Assembly: GCA_965213525.1 (NCBI GenBank)
Contig: OZ243889.1
Span: 620,001-684,000 of the forward strand
Origin: G965213525 sp965213525
GTDB taxonomy: Bacteria; Actinomycetota; Acidimicrobiia; Acidimicrobiales; Poriferisodalaceae
DNA: 64,000 bases
Direction: 5' to 3'
The stretch's first letter is position 1; every line of letters starts with the position of its first letter. The translations under genes were made by a program, and so were the position numbers. The notes below the pieces were generated by a model, which did no database searches, was not told the origin of the DNA, and saw only the letters and a program-made list of their open reading frames with translations. Below are positions 51,969 through 61,969 of the stretch, one piece after another.

Positions 51969-54551
51969 ATGCGAGCCGACGAGCTGCGCCAGCGATTCAG
52001 CGACTTCTTCGAGCAGCGAGGCCACCTCGTGAGGCCCTCGGCGTCGCTGATCCCCCATGACCCCACCCTGTTGTTCACCGTGGCCGGCATGGTGCCGTTC
52101 ATGCCGTACTTCCTGGGCCAGGAGACCCCGCCCCACAAGCGCCTGGTGAGCGTGCAGAAGTGCGTCCGGGCCGGTGGCAAGCACAACGACCTCGACGAGG
52201 TGGGCCGTTCGAACCGCCACCTCACCTTCTTCGAGATGCTCGGCAACTTCAGCTTCGGTGACTACTCCAAGAGCGACGCCATCCCGTGGGCCTGGGAGCT
52301 GATCACCGACGTGTTGGGCATCAGCCCCGACCGGCTGTGGGTGACGGTGCACGTCACCGACGACGAGGCCGCCGCCATCTGGGCCGACGACGTCGGCGTG
52401 GCCGCCGAGCGCATCCAACGCCTCGACGCCGACAACTGGTGGGCGGCCGGCGCCACCGGTCCGTGCGGACCCTGCTCGGAGATCTTCTTCGATCGTGGAC
52501 CCGACCACGGCCCCGACGGCGGACCGGCCCACGGCGGGGACGAGCGCTTCATCGAGATCTGGAACCTCGTCTTCATGCAGCACGTCCGCACCGAGGACGG
52601 CGAGCTGGAAGACCTGCCCACCCGGGGCATCGACACCGGGGCCGGCCTCGAACGCATCCTCACCGTGCTCCAAGGCGTCGACTCGGTGTTCGATGTCGAC
52701 GCCTTCGCCCCGCTCGTCGAGGCCGCCCAGCGGGTCACCGGGGCACGCCTCGGCGAGGACCCCGAGACCGACGTCAGCCTCCGCATCCTGGCCGAGCACG
52801 GCCGCTCCACCACGATGCTGGTCGCCGACAAGGTGTTCCCGTCCAACGAGGACCGTGGCTACGTGCTGCGTCGCATCATCCGCCGGGCGGTGCGACGGGC
52901 GTGGCTGCTCGGCGTGGAGCGTCCCGTGATGCCCTCGCTCGTCGACGCCACCGTCGAGGTGATGGGCGGCGCCTACCCCGAGCTGGTCACCGACCACGAG
53001 CTGATCCGTGACGTGATCGGGCGAGAGGAGCAGGGCTTCCGTCGCACCCTGGCCGCCGGCTCCAAGCTGTTGAGCTCCGAGCTGGACGGGCTCGCCGAGG
53101 GCGCCCAGCTCGACGGCGAGGTCGCCTTCGCCCTCCACGACACCTACGGCTTCCCCGTCGAGCTGACCGCCGAGGTCGCCGCCGAGCGGGGCGTGGTGCT
53201 CGACCGTGACGGCTTCGACGCAGCCATGCAGGCCCAGCGCGACCGGGCCCGTCGGGCAGGCCGCGGCGGCGGGCGGGGCGACGATCGTCGCTACCGCGAG
53301 CTGCTCGAGCAGTTCGGCGAGACCGAGTTCGTCCGTGACGCCGACGTCACCACCGGCCGGGTCCTGGCCGTGCTCGAGGTGCCCGACGCCGAGGCCGTCG
53401 AGGTCTTCGTCCACCGCAGCACCTTCTACGCCGAGTCCGGCGGCCAGGTCGGTGACACCGGCGTGCTGCGCTCGGCCGACGTCGAGGTGCCCGTCACCGA
53501 CACCACCCTCGCCCTGCCGGGGCTGCACCGCCACGTCGTGCCGGTGACCGCCGGGATGCGCCTGCCCGCACCCGGCGACGAGGTCGAGACCGTGATCGAC
53601 GGGCGCCGCCGTGCTGCCATCCGCCGCAACCACACCGCCACCCACATCGTCCACTGGGCGCTGCGCGAGGTGCTCGGGCCCCACGTCCAACAGGCCGGCA
53701 GCGAGGTCGGGCCCGAACGCCTGCGCTTCGACTTCAGCCACTACGAGGCGCTCACCGTCGATCAGCTCGCCGAGATCGAGGACCTCGTCAACGCCGAGCT
53801 GCTGGCCAACGCCCCGGTGCGCCACTACGAGACGTCGATCGAACAGGCCCGAGCGGTCGGGGCCATCGCCTTCTTCGGCGACAAGTACGGCGAACGGGTG
53901 CGCGTGCTCGAGGCGGGGGAGCGCTCGGTCGAGCTGTGCGGCGGCACCCACGTGAGCGCCCTCGGTGACATCGGTGCGCTGCGGATCGTGTCGGAGAGCT
54001 CGATCGGGTCGAACCTGCGCCGCCTCGAGGCCCTCACCGGGGAGGCCACCGTGCGCCGCCTACGTCACGACGAGGAGCTGCTGGCCACCGCCTCGGCCAC
54101 CCTCGGCACGACCCCCGATGCGCTGGCCGAACAGATCGAGCGGCGCCTCGACGAGAACAAGGCGCTGCGCCGCGAGCTGCGCGCCCTGCGCCAGCAGCTC
54201 GCCGTCGGCCAGGCCGGCGAGCTGGCCGGTGCCGCCATCGACGGCGTCGTCGTCGCCCGCGTCGACGGGCTCGACCGGGACGCCGTGCGCGACCTGGCCG
54301 TCGCCACCCGAGACCACGACGGCGTCCGGGCCGTGGTCATCGCCGGGGCGCCCGAGGGCGGCGGGGTGGCCATGGTCGCCGCGGTCACCCCCGACGCCGG
54401 CGTCGAGGCCTCGGCGTTGCTGGCCGGGGCGACCGCCACGATCGGCGGCGGCGGACGGCCCGCTCCGGACCTGATGATCGCCGGCGGCCGTGACGCCGAA
54501 GGCATCGACGCCGCGCTCGACCAGGTGCGGACGACGGCGGGGATCGTGTGA
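51969..54551 (+). CDS. alaS: Alanyl-tRNA synthetase
   Basis: 860 residues from ATG 51969. Catalytic class II core (FFEQRGHLVRPSASLIPHDP, NRHLTFFEMLGNFSFGDY, GPCGPCSEIFFDRG, RGIDTGAGLERI), the editing domain with zinc residues in NHTATHIVH and LCGGTHVSALGDIG (cysteine near 657), and a C-terminal oligomerisation region. GTGA overlap with ruvX. Complete and typical. Confidence 0.96.
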   Translation: MRADELRQRFSDFFEQRGHLVRPSASLIPHDPTLLFTVAGMVPFMPYFLGQETPPHKRLVSVQKCVRAGGKHNDLDEVGRSNRHLTFFEMLGNFSFGDYSKSDAIPWAWELITDVLGISPDRLWVTVHVTDDEAAAIWADDVGVAAERIQRLDADNWWAAGATGPCGPCSEIFFDRGPDHGPDGGPAHGGDERFIEIWNLVFMQHVRTEDGELEDLPTRGIDTGAGLERILTVLQGVDSVFDVDAFAPLVEAAQRVTGARLGEDPETDVSLRILAEHGRSTTMLVADKVFPSNEDRGYVLRRIIRRAVRRAWLLGVERPVMPSLVDATVEVMGGAYPELVTDHELIRDVIGREEQGFRRTLAAGSKLLSSELDGLAEGAQLDGEVAFALHDTYGFPVELTAEVAAERGVVLDRDGFDAAMQAQRDRARRAGRGGGRGDDRRYRELLEQFGETEFVRDADVTTGRVLAVLEVPDAEAVEVFVHRSTFYAESGGQVGDTGVLRSADVEVPVTDTTLALPGLHRHVVPVTAGMRLPAPGDEVETVIDGRRRAAIRRNHTATHIVHWALREVLGPHVQQAGSEVGPERLRFDFSHYEALTVDQLAEIEDLVNAELLANAPVRHYETSIEQARAVGAIAFFGDKYGERVRVLEAGERSVELCGGTHVSALGDIGALRIVSESSIGSNLRRLEALTGEATVRRLRHDEELLATASATLGTTPDALAEQIERRLDENKALRRELRALRQQLAVGQAGELAGAAIDGVVVARVDGLDRDAVRDLAVATRDHDGVRAVVIAGAPEGGGVAMVAAVTPDAGVEASALLAGATATIGGGGRPAPDLMIAGGRDAEGIDAALDQVRTTAGIV

Positions 54552-55093
54552 GCGGGTCAGAGCCCACCACGTCAGATCAGCCTCGTCAGCTTCACCAGCC
54601 ACGCCGGACGCTCGGTGTCGATCTCGGCGCCCGTCGCATCGGGGTGGCCGTGGCCGATGCCGCCGGCACGGTGGCCACCCCGCTCGAGGTGCTCGACGGT
54701 CGCGACCGCGCCGCGGCCCATCGGCGCCTGCGGGACCTCGTCGACGAGTACGAGGCCGGCGCGATCGTCATCGGGCTGCCGGTGTCCCTCGACGGCGAGG
54801 AGCGACAGGCCGCGAGGGCTGCACGCACCGAGGCCGGCCGGATCGCCAAGATGGTGGGCGTGCCGGTCGAGCTCCACGACGAACGACTGACGACGGTGAC
54901 CGCCGAGCGAGGGGTGGCCGAGATGGACGTGCGAGGCCCGGCCAGGCGCCGGGTGGTCGACAAGCTCGCGGCGGCGGTCATGTTGCAGTCGTGGCTGGAC
55001 GGCCACCGCTCCGGCGCCGACGTCGACGCCGCACACGCCGACGACGACCGCAGGCGCACCGGCGCTCGCCGCGACGCCAGGAGCCGGGCGTGA
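54548..55093 (+). CDS. Putative pre-16S rRNA nuclease (YqgF/RuvX)
   Basis: 181 residues, GTG start overlapping the alaS stop. RNase-H-like fold: LGVDLGARRIGVAVAD, GAIVIGLPVSLDGEE, VELHDERLTTVTAE and VDKLAAAVMLQSWLD with the acidic residues in place. The N-terminal 20 and C-terminal 25 residues are extra. It processes 16S rRNA in E. coli. Overlaps mltG by GTGA. Confidence 0.92.
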   Translation: MSGSEPTTSDQPRQLHQPRRTLGVDLGARRIGVAVADAAGTVATPLEVLDGRDRAAAHRRLRDLVDEYEAGAIVIGLPVSLDGEERQAARAARTEAGRIAKMVGVPVELHDERLTTVTAERGVAEMDVRGPARRRVVDKLAAAVMLQSWLDGHRSGADVDAAHADDDRRRTGARRDARSRA

Positions 55094-56397
55094 CCGACCT
55101 GGCTGAACCCGACGAGCCGGTGGTGACCGGCGGCTCCCACGCCCCGGCGGACCCATCAGCCCGCGATGCGGCCCCCCCCGGGTACGAACCTCACTCGACC
55201 CGGGCTCAGGCGGGGCACGGCCCCGGGCCCGAGGGCGACGGTGCGCCCACGACGATGCTCGAGCGTCAACGAGCCCGCCGCGAGGCGTGGCCCGACGAGT
55301 GGTGGGAGGAGATCGGCGGCCGACGCCGAGCCTGGACCGGTACCCCCAAGGCCCTGTTGGCCCTGGCCGTCGTGCTCGGGGCGTTCGCCTTCGCCGGGTT
55401 CTTGGTGTACCGCTGGGGCGTCGAGCAGCTCGACCCACCCGGTGAGCCCGGCGACACCGTCGTGTTGAGCCTCGGTGACGGGGACACGTCGTCCAACATC
55501 GCCGACCAGCTCGCTGAGCTGGGGGTGATCGCCAACGCCGACGTCTACCGCTGGTACGTCCGCCTGCGTGGCGGCCCCGGCTTCCAGGCCGGTGAGTACC
55601 GCTTCCAGGAGAACTCTGCGGCCTGGGACGTCGTCGACGCCCTCGGCGAGGGGCCCATCTCGGTGGCCCAGGCGGTCACGTTCCCGGTGCAGTTCCCCGA
55701 GGGCCTCACCGTCGTCCAGATGATCCAACGTGTCGAGGCCGCCGAGGACCTCCCCTACGACGGGGCCGCCTTCGCCGAGGCGCTGCGCAGCCCCGAGGTC
55801 TACCGCAGCCGATACCTGCCCGAGCCGGGCCGGCTCCCCGAGGGCGTCGAGGAGCTCGAGGGGTTCTTGTTCCCCGACACCTACGCCGTCCAGGAGGGTG
55901 AGGACCCCCGCCTGCTCGTCGAGCGGATGATGCGCCGCTTCGACGCCGTCGCCGAGGACCTGCGCCTCAGCGAATCGCGCGACCTGGTCGACCTCGAGCC
56001 CTACGAGACGGTCGTCGTCGCGTCGATGATCGAGGCCGAGGCGGGCACCGACGCCGATCGACCCATGATCGCCCGGGTCATCCTCAACCGCCTCGAGGCG
56101 GGGTGGACCCTCGGCATCGACGCCACCGTCGTCTACGCCACCGGCCAGCGCGAGCTGACCACCGAAGAGCTCGACATCGACTCGCCGTACAACACCCGGC
56201 GCTTCCCCGGCCTACCACCCACACCGATCTCCTCACCGGGGGCGGCGTCGCTGCAGGCCGCGCTCGAGCCCGCCGAGGGCGACTGGATGTACTACGTGCG
56301 CACCGAGGCCGACGGAGGCCACACCTTCGCGGTCACCGACGCCGAGTTCCAGGCCGCCAAGCAGGTCTGCATCGAGCGAGGCTTCGGCTGCGGGTGA
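55090..56397 (+). CDS. mltG: Endolytic murein transglycosylase
   Basis: 435 residues, GTG start on the ruvX stop. A disordered N-tail (1-80), one membrane helix (about 83-104), a LysM-like part (VVLSLGDGDTSSNIADQL), and the YceG domain with FLFPDTYAV, the catalytic E315 in ASMIEAEAGTDADRPMIA, and SPYNTRRFPGLPPTPISSPG. It cuts growing glycan strands at the outer membrane face and so sets their length. Confidence 0.94.
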   Translation: MTDLAEPDEPVVTGGSHAPADPSARDAAPPGYEPHSTRAQAGHGPGPEGDGAPTTMLERQRARREAWPDEWWEEIGGRRRAWTGTPKALLALAVVLGAFAFAGFLVYRWGVEQLDPPGEPGDTVVLSLGDGDTSSNIADQLAELGVIANADVYRWYVRLRGGPGFQAGEYRFQENSAAWDVVDALGEGPISVAQAVTFPVQFPEGLTVVQMIQRVEAAEDLPYDGAAFAEALRSPEVYRSRYLPEPGRLPEGVEELEGFLFPDTYAVQEGEDPRLLVERMMRRFDAVAEDLRLSESRDLVDLEPYETVVVASMIEAEAGTDADRPMIARVILNRLEAGWTLGIDATVVYATGQRELTTEELDIDSPYNTRRFPGLPPTPISSPGAASLQAALEPAEGDWMYYVRTEADGGHTFAVTDAEFQAAKQVCIERGFGCG

Positions 56398-56445
56398 GAT
56401 CGGGGCCCGGGGTCCGGTGCCCCGGTGCCTGGCGGTGACCCGCCT

Positions 56446-57318
56446 GTGACGCCAGCGGTCTCGGCGACGACGACGGTCGCCGCAGTCATCGGCTCACCGG
56501 TGCGCCACTCGTTGTCCCCGGTGCTGCACCAGGCCGCCTTCGACCACCTCGACCTGAACTGGGTCTACGTCGCCTTCGAGGTCGACGAGGCCGCCACCCC
56601 CGCCGCCATCGCCGCCATGGCGACCCTGCGCCTCGGGGGCCTGTCGGTGACCATGCCGGGCAAGGCCGCGGCGTGGTCAGCGGTCGACCGGCGCACCAGG
56701 GCCGCCGAGCCGTTGCGATCGGTGAACTGCGTGTTCGTCGACACCGACGGCGCGCTGGTGGGTGACAGCACCGACGGCGCCGGGTTCGTCGCCGGGTTGC
56801 GGGCCGAGACCGGCGAGGGACCTGGCGGCATGCGGGTCGTCGTGGTCGGGGCAGGGGGAGCCGCCCGATCGATCGTCGCCGCCATGGGTGACGCCGGCGC
56901 CGCCGACGTCGCCGTGCTCGCCCGCCGGGCGGGGCCCGCGGCTGAGGCCGCAGCGCTGGCCGGCACGGTCGGGCGGGTGGCCGACCTGGCCGATGTGAGC
57001 CGAGCCGACCTCGTCGTCAACGCCACGCCGCTCGGCATGGCCCCGGGCGACCCGGTGGTGGTGGCGCCCGATGCCCTCACCGGCCAACAGATCGTCGCCG
57101 ACATCGTCTACCAACCGACCGAGACCCCCCTGTTGCGCGCAGCCGCCCGGGTGGGGGCCCGCCGGGTCGGCGGGCTCGCCATGCTCGTCGGCCAGGCTGC
57201 GGTGGCGTTCGAGCACTGGACGGGCGAAGCCGCCCCGGTCGAGGTCATGGGAGCTGCCGCCGGTGCGGCGGCGTCGCTCATGGGCCCGCCGCAGCGGACG
57301 ACAGGGACGAGGAGATGA
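56446..57318 (+). CDS. aroE: Shikimate 5-dehydrogenase
   Basis: 290 residues from GTG 56446; GTG 56425 is an equal choice. Shikimate site HSLSP (S22, S24), LSVTMPGK (K73) and TDGAGF (D110); NADP site VVVGAGGAARS; and NATPLGMAPGD. It reduces 3-dehydroshikimate in aromatic amino-acid synthesis. VTMPGK has Gly where His is usual. Last core gene before the pilus cluster, as aroE precedes a prepilin peptidase gene in M. tuberculosis. Confidence 0.92.
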   Translation: MTPAVSATTTVAAVIGSPVRHSLSPVLHQAAFDHLDLNWVYVAFEVDEAATPAAIAAMATLRLGGLSVTMPGKAAAWSAVDRRTRAAEPLRSVNCVFVDTDGALVGDSTDGAGFVAGLRAETGEGPGGMRVVVVGAGGAARSIVAAMGDAGAADVAVLARRAGPAAEAAALAGTVGRVADLADVSRADLVVNATPLGMAPGDPVVVAPDALTGQQIVADIVYQPTETPLLRAAARVGARRVGGLAMLVGQAAVAFEHWTGEAAPVEVMGAAAGAAASLMGPPQRTTGTRR

Positions 57319-57331
57319 CCCCCACGGCGAG

Positions 57332-59002
57332 ATGACAGAGACCGCGGCCCTCGGCCAGCTGCTGATCCGCGCCCACCACCTCGACGAGGACCAGCTGGCC
57401 CGCGCCCTGGCCCTGCACGACCGTTCCGGCGAGCCCCTCGGCAAGATCTTGGTCCAGGAGCGGATGGTCACCGAGGCCCAGCTCGTCTCGGCGCTCGCCG
57501 ACCAGCTCGGGATGTCCTACGTCGAGCTCGACGCCGTCGTGATCGACGCCGCCGCGGCGTCGATCATCCCCGCCAGCCTCTGCCGGCGCTACACGGCGGT
57601 CCCGATCGCCTTTGACGACGGCCGGCTCGTCGTCGCTGTCCCCGACCCGTCCAACGTCGTCGCCCTCGACGATCTGCGCTCGGTGGCGGGCATGAACATC
57701 AAGCCCGTCGTCGCCACCCGCTCCGCCATCACCGAGGCCATCGAGCGCAACGCCCGCCTCGACACCGAGGTCGAGGACCTCTCGGTGCTCGCCGCCGAGC
57801 AGCACGGCGGCCGCGACGACGATCTGGTCAACCTGCGGGCGGTCTCAGAGGACACCCCCATCGTCAAGATGGTCAACGGCATCATCTCCCAGGCCATCAA
57901 CGAGCGCGCCTCAGACATCCACATCGAACCCACCGAGACCGACGTCCGCATCCGCTACCGGATCGACGGGGTCCTCCACGAGATGCTGCGCACCGACAGG
58001 CGCATCCGTGCTGGTCTGGTGAGCCGGCTCAAGATCATGGCCGATCTCGACATCGCCGAACGACGGGTGCCCCAGGACGGGCGCCTGTCGGTGCGCTCGG
58101 GGGGCTCGTCGATCGACCTGCGGGTCGCCACCATGCCGGTCGTGTGGGGCGAGAAGGTCGTGATGCGCATCCTGGACAACTCCACGGCGATGCTGCGCCT
58201 GTCTGACCTCGGCTTCCTGCCCGACAGCATGGCCCGCTACGAGCAGGCCTACCGGCTGCCCTACGGCACCGTCTTGGTGACCGGCCCGACCGGGTCGGGC
58301 AAGTCGACCACCCTCTACTCGACGCTGCACGCCATCAACGATCCCGCCAAGAACGTCATCACCGTCGAAGACCCCGTCGAGTACCGCATCCCGGGCATCA
58401 ACCAGGTGCAGGTCAACAAGAAGGCCGGGCTCACCTTCGGCGCCGCCCTCCGATCGATCCTGCGCTCTGATCCTGACATCGTCCTGATCGGCGAGATCAG
58501 GGACTCCGAGACGGCCACCATCGCCATGGAGGCCGCCCTCACCGGCCACCTCGTGCTGTCGACCCTGCACACCAACGACTCGACCTCGACCCCGACCCGG
58601 CTCGTCGAGATGGGCCTCGAGCCGTACCTGGTGAGCTCGGCCCTCGACTGCATCGTGGCCCAGCGCCTCGCCCGCCGGCTGTGTGACGGCTGCAAGCAGC
58701 GTGAGCGCCCCCGCGGCGGCGAGCTTGAGGCGGTCCGCTGGGAGGGTGAGCCCCCCGAGGAGGTGCACCGTCCGACCGGCTGCCCGAAGTGCTCGGGCAC
58801 CGGTTATCGAGGCCGCCTCGCCCTGCACGAGGTGTTGCTCCTCGACGACGAGCTGTCGTCGATGGTCGCCGGCGGCGCCAACAGCGGTGATCTGCGGCGC
58901 GCTGCGCTGGCGGCAGGGATGATCAGCCTGCGCTCGGCCGGTCTGGCCCAGGTCGCGCTCGGCACGACGTCGCTCGATGAGGTGGTGCGGGTCGTGGCCT
59001 GA
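57332..59002 (+). CDS. pilB: Type IV pilus extension ATPase
   Basis: 556 residues, ATG 57332. The N-terminal 150 residues form an MshEN-type domain (LGKILVQERMVTEAQLVSAL, VAVPDPSNVVALDDL), a fold that can bind cyclic di-GMP. The ATPase has GPTGSGKST (K324), the Asp box DIHIEPTE, Walker B DIVLIGEIRD and His box GHLVLSTLHTND. The zinc motif C451/C454 ... C484/C487 marks PilB rather than PilT. It powers pilus extension. First gene of the operon. Confidence 0.94.
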   Translation: MTETAALGQLLIRAHHLDEDQLARALALHDRSGEPLGKILVQERMVTEAQLVSALADQLGMSYVELDAVVIDAAAASIIPASLCRRYTAVPIAFDDGRLVVAVPDPSNVVALDDLRSVAGMNIKPVVATRSAITEAIERNARLDTEVEDLSVLAAEQHGGRDDDLVNLRAVSEDTPIVKMVNGIISQAINERASDIHIEPTETDVRIRYRIDGVLHEMLRTDRRIRAGLVSRLKIMADLDIAERRVPQDGRLSVRSGGSSIDLRVATMPVVWGEKVVMRILDNSTAMLRLSDLGFLPDSMARYEQAYRLPYGTVLVTGPTGSGKSTTLYSTLHAINDPAKNVITVEDPVEYRIPGINQVQVNKKAGLTFGAALRSILRSDPDIVLIGEIRDSETATIAMEAALTGHLVLSTLHTNDSTSTPTRLVEMGLEPYLVSSALDCIVAQRLARRLCDGCKQRERPRGGELEAVRWEGEPPEEVHRPTGCPKCSGTGYRGRLALHEVLLLDDELSSMVAGGANSGDLRRAALAAGMISLRSAGLAQVALGTTSLDEVVRVVA

Positions 59003-59041
59003 GCCGGCGCCGCTCAGATCGCACGGGTCGCGGCCGACGGG

Positions 59042-60580
59042 GTGGCCATGGTCGCGTCCTCGTCACGACAGCTCGGCGAGCTCCTCGTCGAGCGCAAGGT
59101 CCTGTCTCGTGACGACCTGGCGGTCGCTCTCCAGCGTGAGGCCGCTGAGGGCGTGGCCCTCTCGACGTTGCTGGTGCGCGAGGGCCAGGTCGCCGAGAAG
59201 GACCTCATCGCCGCCGTCGCCCAACAGGTCGGTGTCGCCTTCGTCGATCTCGCCACCCGGGCACCCCGGCCCGATCTGGTCGGGTTGGTCCCGACCGAGA
59301 TGGCCGAGCGACTGGTGGCGGTGGCCGTGGACGTCGTCGATGACCGGCTCGTCGTCGCCCTGGCCAACCCGAGCGATCACGAGGCCGTCGCCCAGCTGGG
59401 CGAGGCGACCGGTTACGAGATCTGTCCCGCTCTGGCGGTGCGCCACGAACTGGTCGAGGCGATCGCTGCGGCCGCCGCCCCCGGCCCGGTCACCGTGGGC
59501 TCGGGGGCGGAGCTGCGCCTCGATGACCTGCTCGCCGAGGTCCTCGACCGGGGCGCCTCTGACCTGCACCTGGTGGCCGGCAGCGTGCCCTGCGTGCGGG
59601 TGCACGGCGAGATCGAACGTCTCGAGGGCCGTCAGCGCCTCACCGGGTCGGTGATCCGCCGGGTCATGTACGAGGTCCTCACCCAGCGCCAGCGCGAGCG
59701 CTTCGAGGAGCACCTCGAGCTCGACACCTCCTACGCGCTGCCGGGACGGGCACGCTTCAGGGTCAACATGATGGTCCAGCGCGATTCGGTCGGCGCGGTG
59801 CTGCGGGCCATCCCCTCAGAGATCGTGCCCTTCGATGACCTCGAGCTGCCGGCGTCGGTCAAGGCCCTGGCCGACGCCCCCCGCGGACTGGTGCTCGTCA
59901 CCGGCCCGACCGGGTCGGGCAAGTCGACCACCCTCGCCTCGCTGGTCGACCTCATCAACGTGGGCCACAAGCGCCACATCCTCACCATCGAGGACCCCAT
60001 CGAGTTCGTCCACCGCCACAAGACCTCGATCATCACCCAGCGCGAGGTGGGCGAGGACACCCGCTCGTTCGCCACGGCGCTCAAGCACGTGTTGCGTCAA
60101 GACCCCGACGTCGTGCTGCTGGGTGAGATGCGTGACCTCGAGACCATCTCGACGGCGCTGACCGCCGCAGAGACCGGCCACCTCGTGCTCGCCACCCTCC
60201 ACACCCAGGACGCGCCCCAGTCCGTCGACCGCATGATCGACGTGTTCCCGGCCTCCCAGCAACAGCAGGTGCGGACGCAGCTGGCCGTCACCCTCCAGGG
60301 CATCGTCACCCAGACGTTGGTCCCCCAGCGCGATGGGCGAGGCCGGGTGGCGGCGTGCGAGGTGCTCGTCGCCACCCCGGCGGTCCGCAACCTCATCCGC
60401 GAGGGCAAGCCGCACCAGATCTATTCGGTGATGCAGGCCGGGGCCAAGCACGGCATGCAGACCATGGACCAGTCCCTCGCCGCCCACGTGCGCGCCGGGC
60501 GCATCGACATGGCCGCAGCCATCGAGCGCTGCAGCGACGTCGCCAACCTCACCACCCTCGTCGGCCGCGCCGCCGCCTGA
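59042..60580 (+). CDS. pilT: Type IV pilus retraction ATPase
   Basis: 512 residues from GTG 59042 (or ATG 59048). The C-terminal 350 residues are PilT: DLHLVAGSVPCVRVHGEI, GPTGSGKST (K294), TIEDPIEFVH, DPDVVLLGEMRD, GHLVLATLHTQDAPQSVDR, and no zinc cysteines. The N-terminal 150 residues repeat the MshEN fold (LGELLVERKVLSRDDLAVAL), which classical PilT lacks, so retraction may be regulated like extension. Next to pilB and pilC. Confidence 0.92.
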   Translation: MAMVASSSRQLGELLVERKVLSRDDLAVALQREAAEGVALSTLLVREGQVAEKDLIAAVAQQVGVAFVDLATRAPRPDLVGLVPTEMAERLVAVAVDVVDDRLVVALANPSDHEAVAQLGEATGYEICPALAVRHELVEAIAAAAAPGPVTVGSGAELRLDDLLAEVLDRGASDLHLVAGSVPCVRVHGEIERLEGRQRLTGSVIRRVMYEVLTQRQRERFEEHLELDTSYALPGRARFRVNMMVQRDSVGAVLRAIPSEIVPFDDLELPASVKALADAPRGLVLVTGPTGSGKSTTLASLVDLINVGHKRHILTIEDPIEFVHRHKTSIITQREVGEDTRSFATALKHVLRQDPDVVLLGEMRDLETISTALTAAETGHLVLATLHTQDAPQSVDRMIDVFPASQQQQVRTQLAVTLQGIVTQTLVPQRDGRGRVAACEVLVATPAVRNLIREGKPHQIYSVMQAGAKHGMQTMDQSLAAHVRAGRIDMAAAIERCSDVANLTTLVGRAAA

Positions 60581-60596
60581 GAGGACGCACCCATCG

Positions 60597-61814
60597 ATGT
60601 CGACCACCTTCGCCTACAAGGTCCGCGACCGCAGCGGCACAGAGCACGAGGGCGTGCTCGAAGCCGACACCGAGCAGCTGGTGCGCGCCCGTCTGAAGGA
60701 GATGGGCATGACGCCGGTCTCGATCGATCGGCAGACGACCGGACTCAAGACCGAGATCAAGATCCCCGGACTGAGCGACCGGATCAAGGTCAAGGACATC
60801 GCCGTCTTCAGCCGCCAGTTCGCCGTCATGATCAACTCGGGTCTGTCGTTGCTGAGGGCCCTGTCGATCCTGGCGGACCAGACCGACAGCGAGGCGCTGG
60901 CCCGCATCATCCGCGACATCGCCCGAGCCGTCGAGAACGGGTCGTCGCTGTCAGAGGCGATGGCCGAGCACCCCAAGGCCTTCAGCAACCTGTACGTGTC
61001 GATGGTGCGTGCCGGTGAGGTCGGCGGCGTGCTCGACTCGGTGCTGTTGCAGCTGGCCGGCACGATCGAGAAGCAGGTCGAGCTGCGCAACCGCATCAAG
61101 TCGGCCCTCACCTACCCGGTGGCGGTGCTCGGCCTGGTGCTCGTGATCCTGACCGCGATGCTGCTGTTCGTCGTCCCGATGTTCGAGACGCTCTACGGCG
61201 ACCTCGGAGGCACGCTGCCAGCCCCCACCCGACTGCTGCTCGGGTTGTCCGGACTGGTCTCGTCGTACTTCCCGTTCATGGTGCTGGCCGCCCTCGTCGG
61301 CGCGGTGGCCATCAAGCGGTGGGGACGGACCGAGCGTGGACGCTGGGTGCTCGACTCGCTGAAGTTGAAGATCCCGGTGTTCGGCAAGCTGATCCACAAG
61401 ACCTCGCTCGCCCAGTTCACCCGCACGCTCGAAGCGCTGCTGCGCGCCGGGGTGCCCATCCTCGAGTCGTTGGCCATCACCCGCCAGACCGTGGGCAACG
61501 CCGTGGTCGCCTCGGCGATCGACGACGTCCAGGACTCGGTGCGCCAGGGCGAGCCCCTCGCCCGTGAGCTCACCGACTCCAAGACCTTCCCGCCCATGGT
61601 CGCCCAGATGATGGCCGTGGGGGAGGAGACCGGCGCCCTCGACGAGATGTTGGGCAAGATCGGCGAGTTCTACGAACAAGAGGTCGAAGCCATGGTCGAC
61701 GCCATGACGTCGTTGCTCGAACCCCTCCTCATCGTGGTGCTCGGCGGCGCGGTCGGGGGCATGGTCGTGGCCCTCTACATGCCGATGTTCAACATCGTGA
61801 ACCTCATCGAGTGA
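60597..61814 (+). CDS. pilC: Type IV pilus inner-membrane platform protein
   Basis: 405 residues, ATG with GAGAGGA upstream. Two copies of the GspF domain: FSRQFAVMINSGLSLLRALS and FTRTLEALLRAGVPILESLA, each followed by a helical bundle, with three membrane helices (about 170-190, 220-240, 375-400). It carries the motors and the growing pilus. Complete. Confidence 0.94.
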   Translation: MSTTFAYKVRDRSGTEHEGVLEADTEQLVRARLKEMGMTPVSIDRQTTGLKTEIKIPGLSDRIKVKDIAVFSRQFAVMINSGLSLLRALSILADQTDSEALARIIRDIARAVENGSSLSEAMAEHPKAFSNLYVSMVRAGEVGGVLDSVLLQLAGTIEKQVELRNRIKSALTYPVAVLGLVLVILTAMLLFVVPMFETLYGDLGGTLPAPTRLLLGLSGLVSSYFPFMVLAALVGAVAIKRWGRTERGRWVLDSLKLKIPVFGKLIHKTSLAQFTRTLEALLRAGVPILESLAITRQTVGNAVVASAIDDVQDSVRQGEPLARELTDSKTFPPMVAQMMAVGEETGALDEMLGKIGEFYEQEVEAMVDAMTSLLEPLLIVVLGGAVGGMVVALYMPMFNIVNLIE

Positions 61815-61969
61815 ACGCCACCCCCACCAGCGAGCCGAGCAGCGGTCACAAATGCGAGAACCGCTCATGTGGCCGGTGGTTCTGGTCGATAGCAGCTGTG
61901 GCACCGCACGAGCGTCACCGGGTGGGGGGCCACACATCCACCGCATCTGATCACGAAAGAGGAAACGAC

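Noticed and set aside
51111..53951. A 946-codon open frame on the minus strand opposite alaS
   Set aside because: It is a shadow of alaS. It is low in complexity (Gly, Ala, Val, Arg, His), without family motifs, while the plus strand holds every AlaRS motif. Similar antisense frames oppose many genes in this high-GC window.
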